Source of the DNA: Lycorma delicatula
Taxonomy: Eukaryota; Arthropoda; Insecta; Hemiptera; Fulgoridae
NCBI RefSeq assembly: GCF_047948215.1
Contig: NC_134455.1
Coordinates: 349,430,491 to 349,494,490, forward strand
Length of the DNA: 64,000 bases
Direction: 5' to 3'
Shown: in pieces, positions 43,501-55,500 of the stretch
Layout: the number at the start of each line of letters is the position of its first letter
Numbering within the stretch: the first letter of the stretch is position 1
Translations under genes and position numbers: made by a program
The notes under the pieces: generated by a model
Seen by the model: the letters and a program-made list of their open reading frames with translations, nothing else
The model's database searches: none
Told to the model about the DNA's origin: nothing

Positions 43501-46500
43501 GATACAATAGATGATGCAGTGAAATATCTTGAAGAAATTGCAGTATAATTGTAAGGAAATTTATATTGATATTAACAAATTGTTTGTCTTCTTACTTGGT
43601 GAAGTAGCAGAAAATTAAAAAGTAGAGATAGATTATTCTATTATTTGGGAAATGAATAAAGAATTAGGTTTGGGGTAACTTAAGTTAAAATTATAATTGT
43701 GTAATAAAAACAACACACATCATTGTTGGAATAATTATACTTTAAAAATGAGTGCAAGTATAAATGTAAAAAGACAGTTAATTTTGGTGTAAATGAAAAT
43801 TTTAGAGTAATAGAAAATTTTAGAATATGCAAATGGATGAATGTAGAAGAGATAGATCAAGAAATTGAAAATGTAATATAAACTAATTAATATGAATGTT
43901 AAAAATATTGATCGCAGATAAAAGAAGAATTGAGTAGAAGGGTACTGAGAGTGCATATAAAAATGAGTAAAAATTCTTTATAAAAATATGCACAATGTAT
44001 TTAATTTGTATTTCTGTTGGCAACAGTGTCATTTTAGTATGCAGATGCTACATGTTGTTTCTAACTTATCCCTAGATTTGAAGCCAAGTACAACTGATTT
44101 ATCAGTTCTATTATTGTAACCATAATGTTATCCATGGCCACTTTGCTTTCTGTTTGCACCAAAGAACAGCAGTATTATTCAATGATCAATTTTTTGTAAT
44201 TTGAATGTGTATGAGCTAAAATCTAATAATGATATTTACAACGATATGGGAACAGTATTTTAATGCAACAGGGTATGTTGCAGTGGATTGAAAAATAAAA
44301 AAAAATGTCATGTCAAGAAGGAGTCAGGGTTACAGCTGATGAGTACGTATGTGTTATAGTTCTAAAATACAGATGAATGACTACTGATGAACTTGCAAAT
44401 GGTTTACAAATTAGTTACAGTTCTACCTAGAAAATCATCCACAATAAATTTAACTTAATGTAAAGCTTGTTATTGTAGATCCTAAAACAATTCACAATAC
44501 ACATGGACATCTGTCAATAAAATTTGATCTGCTATAATAATGAAGGTGATGATTTTTTTAAACAGATTCATCACTGGTAATGAAACGTAAATGTATCATT
44601 TTGAATCAGAGAGTGAACACTGAAGTATGAAATGAAACATCCACAACTGTCTTCTAGGAAAAAGTTAGAAACTAAAGAGTTACTTAGGATAAAGTATGTC
44701 AGAAGGAAAATTAATGTTAACAGGTTTTTTTTGAGATGCACGGCTCACTCAGTTCTATAACATTATCAGGAAACAGGCTTGATAATAAACTATGCTTGTT
44801 ATAATGATATTTTTATTGAGATGCTGAAGCCTGCAGTTCAAAACAAATGCAGAAGAAAACTGTAAAAGGCTTTGTTTTGTTGCATGACAATGCCTATCTG
44901 CAACTGCTCTCCATGCTGCTGAAACTCTAGAAAATCAATTTTGAGGTATTGACGTCCTCTTTGTAGTCCTGATCGTCAGACTGTAGTCCTGTAGTTCAGA
45001 CTGCTTGGTTCACCTGCTTGGTTCACTCAGAGGGACATTAAGAGGCTAAAAATTCAACTTAGAACTAAATTCAACTGAAATAGAACTAAATTCAACCAAG
45101 AACTGAGTTGGTGCATGCATGGCTTATTGCTCGACAAAAACCATTTTTTTCTAAGGATGTAAAACAGCTTGTGTAATGATGAAATAAGTGTATTGAAAAG
45201 TGAGGAGACTACATTGAAAAATTATTTATTAATACGTTTTTTGACTTACAAAATCTGGGATTAATGAAGAAAAATTATAAGAAATCTCAAGAAAGGAGGG
45301 TTTTCTTTGAAATTCCAAAGTAAAAAAAAAATTGTAGAATTCAGGAAAAAAGCCAGTGAGAGCCTTTTAAAATGTGCTGGCAGGAAATTTGGAAGAAGAA
45401 GCTCACTAAGAACAGTGCTAAGTGTGATCCATAGTTGAAAATAACTTTTAGCTGCCTTGCAAAATTATCATCTTGCTCTTGTTTATTATTGTTCATAATG
45501 TTATGTTATATAAAAAAAATTATTTGTAATTCATTGATATGTGTTTATTCATAACAAATTATAAAGTAATAAAAAAATTAAAAAGTTTACTTACTAATAA
45601 ATAAAAAAATAAACAATCTACTCATGACTATGCATGAAATTCTCACTGTAGGTATGACATCTAGATGTCATACATGGAGAATAGTTGCAATCTTATTATC
45701 AGGCTGTAAATATTTTTAAGCTGAATTTTACAAATATAACACCCCTTTTGAATAAAAAACAAATTAGCAAAATGTTCGATACAGAAGTTCTCATTAAATA
45801 ATCTTCAAAAGAAAATTTGAACATTTGGGGAGTAATTTTTTTAATTAAATTTCTTTCTCATTAGTGATTTTTAGAAAATAATGATTTACTTTAAAGAAAG
45901 ACAGACTGATTTTGGGACAAATATTTTAAATAACATATTTTTGAGATATCCATATTTTTTTTAGATCTGATTAAAGCTAAAATTATTACAACATTTTTTT
46001 AAGACAATATTTTTGTAGTGTCTGCCTTCGATCCTGAGCTTCTGGCTTCAAGTCCTGGTGAGGTATAGCATTTTTCTACACATTACCTAACATTTATTAT
46101 CATCCATTAGTAACCATTATTGGGCATCAGTCTGTTGCTGTATATATAAATAAATATTATACATTATACTGTTTCAAATTAATTTCTAAGTTATTGCATG
46201 ATTGAGATTATAGATTTTTCTACATTATTAAAATTCCAAAATAACAGTTTGATTATAGATCTAAAAAAATTTTCAGAGTTGTTAATAAAAGATTGATACT
46301 GACAAACAAGTACAGCAATTTTGTCTTTGCGACTATTATCATCCATATAGGCGACACCAAGAGACCAGTAACTTGAAACACCGATTCCAAGAAAAAATTG
46401 TGATAGAATTAAAATGGCTGTAGGCATTATGGATGTAATACTTTCTGAACAATCTTCACTGAAATCAGTAACTCCACACATCGGTAATGATCGAGTGTTA

Positions 46501-49500
46501 TTAGAAATAGTATCTGTAAAAAATGATATTCAACTTTAGTTCATTCGGTTTATATTTAATACGGTTTATATTTAGTTTTAATATAATTGTATCAAAGCTA
46601 GACAACTGATTAATACTTGTGAACAATTTTAGGATAGGGAATATAAATTTAAGCTTATAAAAACTGTAAAGGACATAAAATCATACATGAAGCAGGCACT
46701 CAAGAATCAACGGTTTAGTAAATACAAGGGGCAGATGAAATGTAGGTATGTAATGAGAAAACAAAATATACTGCTATCTTGTGGTCTTGTAGTTTCATTC
46801 TCCTGCTACTAACAATTCAAAACTTGTTTGCCCATGTTCTTTCATTTTCTATCATTTGCCATTGTTATGAAGTTTAGTACACCTGCTATGTTAACGTATC
46901 TAAAACAAGTTCATGATTGAACCTTTAAAATCAGAAAAAATGAATGTTAGTGATATTTTTCCGCTGTATTTCATCGCAGAGCATGAAAACCATTAAAAAT
47001 TCAAAACACAACCCTCTAGAAAAAAATATCTGCAGTGTTTTGTAATTCAAAACACTTGTACATGACTTGACAACCTGGAATCTGGTTAGAATGTAAATTC
47101 TATAAGATACATAGAGGTGTTTAAATACCTGAGGAAACGTGTGTTATGTTTGACAACCCATGGAACTGATAATTCTGTGACAAGATACATACATATATTC
47201 TGCTGTTTCATATACATTGCATGCGACTGTCAAGGCTCTTGTGGAGTTGAAATTTAAACCTGTTCCATACATTCTCCATACCTACCACATTTGGCATCCT
47301 GCAATTTTTACTTCTTTCCCCATTTAAGGAGGGATATTAATCGTATTGATTTCACTATGGAAAAACCAGTCTTCATTAACACAACAAGAAAACTGGTTAA
47401 CTGTCAAGAGAAATATGTAGCTGTAAATAATGCCTGTGAAAAAAATTTTTTTGTAACAAATGAAATGCTTGTTTAAGGCATATTTGATTCATTTGACTAT
47501 CTGTTTTAATTTGTAAGTTATGAGCAACTTTGCATTGTACTTCAACCAATCCTCATATTTTGAGTTAATAATTAGCACAAAACTGAAGTAAGCTGTATCA
47601 ATGTGAAATTTAATTTTTGTAATGATTCGGTGAACCAAATTTCATAATAAATCGTTTTAAGCATTGAATTAAAAATATATAATATTTTTTAATAGTTTAC
47701 TTAATGACTGGTACTGCTGTTTTTCAGATTGAAGGAGTACATCAAGCGGGTATATGATACATACCTACACAAAAAAAATCATCACATAAACGAAGACTCA
47801 TAGAAAATTGCTCATAAATTTAAAAATCTTAATGTAATGTCAGATACAAAACAAATCATTTCGTTCACAACAAAATCACTAAACAAACACAATACTCCTG
47901 GAATAAGATTTGAATAGTTTCAAAAATAGCTTTATCAAAAAATCTATATTTGCTCTTTTTATCACTAATTCACTCTAAATGTATAAATACATAATGTTTT
48001 TGTATACTTGTGTGCCATTTGAAATGCCCTATTTTTATTTAAATATACCTCCCAAAATATTAAACATAACGATATGAAACAAAAATTAAATTAAAGCCTT
48101 TCTTATCAAGTTATAACAAAAAATCACATTATATCACATCACTTCCACATATGTGCCCTACCAGCCACACGAAAAATATCCAGCCAATAGGCGATTTCGT
48201 GCCATGTCCATTAAAACATTTCTGGTTTGATGGATGAAATGGCATTCTGAACACTCTCACGCAGCTCCTGAATGTTTGCTGCTTTTGTTGTATACACACT
48301 GTCTTTGACATAACCCCAGAAGAAGAAGTCCAGAGGGTTTATGACGTGATCTGGAATTGAACCACCACTTTCAATCACCCTATCAGAAATCTTGACGTGT
48401 TGGAGCAGTTTGTGTTTCCACAAATTGAGCATAGGCTTCCTAACATCCTCTTCCAGCAAGATGGGGCTCCTGCACACTGGCTCCTTGATGTAAGGGAAAG
48501 GCTGGATGAGATGTTTCTTTGTAAGTGGATTGGAAGAGGTGGTTCAATTCCCTGGCCACCCAGTTTGCCAGACATAACCCCTCTGAACTTCTTCTCAAAG
48601 AGAGGATGTATACAACAAAAGTAGCAAACATGTAGTAGCTTCTTGAGAACATTTGGAATGCTATTTCAACCATCACACCAGAAATGCTTCAACGAACATG
48701 GCAAGAAATCACCTACTGGCTGGATATTTTTCATGTGGCACATATGTGGAAGTGATGTGATTTTTTGTTATAACATGATAAGACAGGCTTTAATTTTATT
48801 TTTGTTTCATGTCGATATATGTAATATTTTGGGAGGTATAGTTAAATAAAAATTAGGGCATTTCATATGGGACACCTGTATAATTTGTTTCAGAAGAAAT
48901 TTTCTCACATAGTTTTTGTTAATTTAAAAACTGATTGCAGTTCAAAAATTTGCCATCTTCATAGTTACATTTATTCCAGAAGTTGCCTTATCCAAATCTT
49001 AACATATCCAGTCCTGTGTTTTTGACAGTCTTATTCATTCCAAACTCTGCTTGCCTTATCCCACTTTATGTTACTGGTGTTTGGGGTATTTGATAAAATC
49101 TTGATCAGAGCTGCATTAAAACACTGCTCTGATCAAGATTTAAAAAAAAAAGTTACAGAGAATTGGCATGTAGGAGAAATAGGAGCATCACCACCGACCT
49201 GAGGTTGGAGCCCCAGGAACAGCATAGCTGGGCCGGGACCCCTTGCACAAGCAGGTTGAGAGGGAGCTGATAGCAGCGAAAAAAAAGGACCCAGCCTGCA
49301 GCGTGGGGAACCGGGAACAGCAGAGCTGGATCGATCCACCCTCCCCACTGCCAAGGTTTGAGGATACAGATGCCAAAGATCTAGAACTGATGGGCTGACC
49401 TGCTGTGCTGGATTTATAGCCGGTAGTTGGGGAGGCTCGTTAAGAGTCAGAGAGAGACCCCCTGGGGTGTATTAGTTACTTAAGTGTGGATCTTCCCACA

Positions 49501-52500
49501 CTAAGGGTAGGGGACTGCAACTCGGAAAAGTTTGGGAACCACTGCTATATTATATTTTCATCAGAACCAAAGCTGTGTGCAAAATTTCAGTCTGATTGTA
49601 TAATGGGAAGTGTGCCAAATTTTAATTACTAAATTTGACCTGTACAGGAATTTGAACATAAGAAAACCATTGAAAAAGTGAATTAAAAGTTTCTGATTTT
49701 ATATAGAAGGATAAAAGATCCACTGAGGACTTACTGTTTTCTGAGAATTTGTAGAATATTGTGAAGATATTCCATTTATCTCTGGAAAGAATCCCACTTA
49801 TCTCAGTTTGCATTTAAAAGAGTTTTTTTTTTTAAAGTGAGAACTGTAAAGCTATATTTTCTATTATAGCTTGAATTTCTATTTTTCAGGAAATATGAGT
49901 ACATGATAAATATGTTACGATGTTACTGATAGATATTTTTGGCAACCAAGTATTGACCGGTTGCCTTTATCAATCGTTAACGTATCTAAAATTGTTTTAA
50001 ATGTAACATATTTTTTTTTTGTATGTAGATATTGATTTTAAAAGTGCTACTGTCAGCTACGTTAATGTGCCTAATTACAAATAAATTTAGAGTCAGTTTG
50101 TCATCAATCGGTCCTGCATTCTACTGGTAAATAACTGAATTAATAATCTAAATATTTGTTTTTCACTATTTACTTGCAAAAAAACTATTACACCAAAAAT
50201 ATATAGGGAATTTCAGTTGGTTCATAGGTTATGTAACAAGACACATATCCTGTATTATGAAATCTTATTAAGTAAAGATTCATTCAGTGTATTATTTAGT
50301 TTTTATTAAAAAAAAAGAAGAAAAATAGTAGATTTCTAGTTCTAATTAAAACGAAATAATTACATGAAATGGTTATTGTTTATTTTTTTTTTTATGATTA
50401 ATTCATGGCATAGCCTTGAACCTTGTGAATGGAAATCTTTAATCTTGTAGCATATGAAAAATGGTATGTCTGACTGGGATTTGAATCCGGGATCTTTTGG
50501 ATAGAAGCCAGAAATGCTACACTCTGTTATCGAGGTTGGCAATTTTGTGTTATTTTAACTGAGAAGGTTTTTAGATATACTATATCTCGTAAAATCTTGG
50601 AAAAAAATATGTACATGTAGTAGTGGAGATTTCTTTTATACGAATTTGAATACTAGATTGTAGATATCAGTGTTCTTTGGTGGTTGTGTTTCAATTAACC
50701 ACACGTCTCAGAAATGGTCGACTTGTGACTGTATAAAGCTACACTTTATTTACATTCATACATATCATCTTTACTCATCCTCTGAAGTGATACCTTATGG
50801 TGGTTCTGGAGGTTAAACAGAAAAAGAGAGTAGTGGAGATTGCCGATTGAAGCATAATCTTTAATGAATTGAATTAATTGTGAACTGTGAGTCTTTATCA
50901 CTGGGTTTGAACTGAACGATTTGAATCAATCAAATGAATAATATTACAATAATAATAGAATTAAATTTATGTTAAATAAAGTAATATTAAGTAAATTAAA
51001 AAAAATTCTGTTTAATAATAATGGGTTTCCTGTGGGACTGCAAGTGAGGCTAGAGTGTTAAGGTGTGCAAGCTACTTCTGCAAGGCTAGACCAATCATCA
51101 CCATCAACTGGTAATAAATGGGTAGCCCCTGGGGCGCTGTTTTGGGAGGTGCAATGGAGTGCTCTTATAATATCTCTGGAAACAATCGTCTGTGAATTAA
51201 AGATATTCATTAAGGAAAAAATAGATTAATCCTTTTACTTCATTGTTATATTTCCGCCACCATGGATAAGAAATAAGTTATGAACTTTTCATCAAAGTTA
51301 TGGTGTGTGTACTTCAGTTACCATAGTTACTATAATTCTATCTTTTGAAATTTAGTTTCTTTTTCAGGTTTCTATAAAGCCTGAATACTATAATTATTAT
51401 TTATCAGTATTATTTTCACAACCATGAGGATAATGTACAGTACGGGGTAGATGGGAATGGTGACCATCTACCATTCCATTTAACCCACCGGGTTGGTCTA
51501 GTGGTGAACACGTCTTCCCAAATCAGTTGATTTGGAAGTCGAGAGTTCCAGCGTTCAAGTCCTAGTAAAGCCAGTTATTTTTACACGGATTTGAATATTA
51601 GATCGTGGATACCGGTGTTCTTTGGTGGTTGGGTTTCAATTAACCACACATCTCAGGAATGGTCGAACTGAGAATGTACAAGACTACACTTCATTTGCAC
51701 TCAAACATATCATCCTCATTCATCCTCTGAAGAATTATCTAAACAGTAGTTACCGGAGGCTAAACTGTAAAGAAAGAAGAAGAAGAAGGGAATGGTGACC
51801 AAAGCAAGCTCTGCAGGTGTTCAAGGCGTCAGTCCTGCTGGCAAATTGATAATGGAGAGCAAAGCAAGCTCTGCAGGTGTGGGGTAGGTCCCTTGGCCCC
51901 AAGGATATCCTGAATTTGCTCTGGGATTCGCCTGAGCCCTGAAGGTCCAGGTTCTGGCTAGACAAGCTGGCTGGTACTTAATAAATGTTGAAGTAATAGA
52001 ATCAATATTTTTTATCCAGAAGGTTCTGGGTTCAAATCAGATTAGGTGTTTTCAATTTTTGGGTTCATTTCAGGTTAGTCAGGTTAGGCATTTTTCCACA
52101 ATACAAAAAATTCATCTCTCATCATTAATGGAAACTGTGTTTAGAAATAAGTATCACATTTAGATGAATGAATAAATAAATAGAACTAATTTTAATAAAT
52201 AGATAATAAACTTTTAGTAAATTTTTATTAGTAATAAACAAAGCCTAAGTATTATTTTATTATGTTGAAATATTGTCATTATTGATTATATTTTATTTTT
52301 TTTTATTACTTACTTGATATGTCTGAAGTACTGTTGTATGCTAGATCAATGGCATCTTGACCGGCCCCATAAATGATGTGAGGCAGTACACGAATAAAGC
52401 ATGCAATAGTAACCATTATTCCACCAGCAGCTACCCATCTGGATTTGTGACTGTGACTTCCAAGGTATGAGCAAAATATCACAGTAATATATCCAACATC

Positions 52501-55500
52501 CAATGAACTGGTTATTATTCCTGAAATAAAATATACTGACAGAATGGATTTCATTGGGTATGAATAGATTTTTTTATTTAATAAATCATATCACATTTAT
52601 CTGTAGTAATGAGTATACAGCTATTACATTAGAAAAAATTATGTATGATAAGTTTACTACTGAGCATCTGAAATGAAACTTTGTATCATTGTTGACAAAT
52701 GTTTATTTAATTCATTATATTCAAATAACAGTGAGAGAAACAGGGATAATAATTATCAAATATACCCATTTAACCCATGCAGTATTTTGTCTGGATTGAT
52801 GTTTGTAAAAATAGCCTACTGTAAATGGATTTTAAGGTTTTCATTGATATGTAAACATTAAACTTATATTTATTGATCAATCCAAACATAATTGTAAAAT
52901 AGCTAATTGTAGCTTTGTTTTGACTACAAACCTACATTCAGTGAAATAAAATGATTTAGATAAAACAAAAACTAGGCTGTGAGTAATTACTGGTATTAGA
53001 AAATTAAACTCTTACCTATGACATGGTGCCAGCTTATAATTTGCAGAAGCTGTCCTTAGCATTTTTCTCACACACTGGCTATTTTCTTATTTCATAAAAA
53101 ACCGTTTGAACATTTTGTAGTGATTTTATGACTGGTTTGTCATTGTGACAACGATCGTACTGTACGTAAAGGTTTTGTGTATGGTTGAACCACAGAATTA
53201 GTGGAAAAAACCTGTGTTCATTCACTGTTACAGGAAAGCTATTTGTTATTGATTATGAAAAGGGGCAAGGAAATCATGCTTCCAGAAAAAATTGATATAC
53301 CAGAGTCCTGCATTCATGAATGACAAAAGAAAGAAAACTAATTTCTCGTAACCAATAAGAACAAGAGAGTATTTCCGTGGAAAAACACAAACTATTCAGA
53401 AATAGAAGAAAATCTTGCAGCATATTTATAGAATGTGTGTCAGTTTGGATTCGCAGTTTCTACAGAAATGTGGCAGATGAAATCCCTGGAAATCGATGAT
53501 GAATTAAATATAACAATGAATTTAAAGTTGCACTTAAATAGGTATGCCCATTTCTTTACCATTGTCTTTTCAAAGATGAATGACAATAGCACAGTGGCTA
53601 CTGGAAGCATATGAAGATAGATTGACAAGGTTTCAAAGATATGTCATAAATTTACAAAAAAGGAATAGTTATTGTTCTGTACATAAATCTGGGCATGCCA
53701 TCCAGACATTAGTGATTTTCAAAATGCCAACAACTTCAACAATTGAAAGTATAGGTGCAAAGAATGTTCAGATGCTGGTTATGATAAACAATGTTGCTGA
53801 CAATACTTTCAGATGGCAGAAAATTACCACTGTATATAATTTTTAAAAGAAAACGTCTATCGAAAGGTGAATCATTTCCACCTGATACTGTCATATGAGC
53901 ACAAGAGTAGGGATGATTAGTACTGGAGCAGATTAAAAGTGTGTGGGAGTGTTGACCAGGCGCTTTATTAAGAAAACCTTGCATACTTGTAATGAACAGT
54001 TTTAGGGGTTATGACCCCTTTACATCATAGGTCATATGTGACCTATGATGTAAAGCAAAGATTGATAACTGAAAAATGTGATCAGTTATATTATTAATGG
54101 TGGAATAACATCTATTCTTCAATCTACAAATGTCTCTGTATCTGATTTTTCAAAACCAAACCCGTAAACACTATGCAAACTGGATGGCCAGTAAGGCACA
54201 CGAGACTACATCTGGTAAAATTAAGGAAGTTTTTAAATACAGATTTATGAGTGGATTACTGATGCTTGGTCAGAAATACTGGATGATTTGATTAAAAAAT
54301 CGTTCAAGAAATGTTATATTTTGAACGCTCTCAATGGAAGTGAGGACAATTGTTTATGGTACAAAGATAATTACAATTCTATGTACAACAAAAACTCAAG
54401 CACTGATGCATTTTGTTAAATATTTGTAGTATAGACTGATTGACTGACATTATGGAAATAACAAATACTCAGGACATACCCCAATGAAAATGGAAGAATC
54501 GATGAAACTATTCTCAAATGTGTTAAAGGAAGAAGATTGAACAGTTTAGAAAATCTATAAATCTGTAAATTAAAAATTAACAATAAAATGACCATAAATG
54601 AACATGTCAACAATCAAGCAGATGTCCTTTTCAAGATCGTCAATTTATTGAAAACAGGAAATAGATAATAAATTAAAAGATAAGTATAACCATTAATAGC
54701 AAATAAATAAGAAGAAGGTCAGAAAAGGCATTACATCAGATATTGGGAGGGGTGTTGACTAAATGTTTTATAAAGATTAACGTCTATTTAAAAGTACCAG
54801 TACAATAAGTTTTCACAATGGAATGGTTCCAAAACGCGTCAAGTGATAAAAAATGAAGCTAAGAAAGGTAGGTAGTACTAAACATAAAAACTATAGTGAT
54901 ATTAACAGAAATAATAATGGCAATTATTATTGTAACAACAACAAAAATTTTAACAAATACTTGTATATGTTCAATCTTAAATGGTGATTTTGTTAACAAA
55001 ATGCAAAAAAGTAAAAATATTTTATTTTACTTTTTTCTATTTTCCAAACCTGGGTGCGTGCATGGTAGATACTACAATTAATTTTTACTTAGAGGAGATG
55101 TGTTTAAAATGGCCAACATTTGCCTTCAGGCTGATCACATTTCAGCATGTTTGAAGGTACATGTTGAACTCTTCCTTTCCTGTTCGTTAATCTTTTTAAA
55201 AGTAGAAAATGTTCTTTTATTAAAAAAAAAAACTATTTGAATATTGAAATAAAATTTTTGTTTAATTCATAGATCTGGTTAGTAGGGGTGAGATGTATAG
55301 AGGACAAGGAAACTTGAAATTCTTTGACAGAATTTTTATTACTTTCCCATCTAGTGCTATAGTAGAGCTATAACTATAGAAGGGAAAGTATTGTAATTGG
55401 TCTAATTTAGGTATATGTGGTTTTCACTGAATCTTGACATTTTGACACCTAAGGAATCGAAAAAATAAATATAAATTTTTTGGATGTTGTTATGTGTGTG

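Larger units (their letters stand above)
48007..48878. mobile_element. Fold-back derivative of a Tc1/mariner-superfamily element
   Basis: Left arm 48007-48366 and right arm about 48540-48878 are inverted copies of the same transposase 3' half plus 3' terminus; shared blocks include aaatgccctatttttattta/its complement, cctcccaaaatatta, cacttccacatatgtgcc and aaaatatccagcca. TA flanks both ends (48005-48006, 48879-48880). The unique centre (48367-48540) holds only the middle of the transposase in plus orientation. OATP intron 2. Confidence 0.8.

Noticed and set aside
49133..49376. Minus ORFs in a GC-rich patch
   Set aside because: Two overlapping frames of low-complexity Ser/Pro/Gly text; the patch looks like a truncated element.
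51500..51560. A true tRNA gene
   Set aside because: A and B boxes are present, but there is no foldable cloverleaf and the unit recurs with a body and tail, so it is a SINE.
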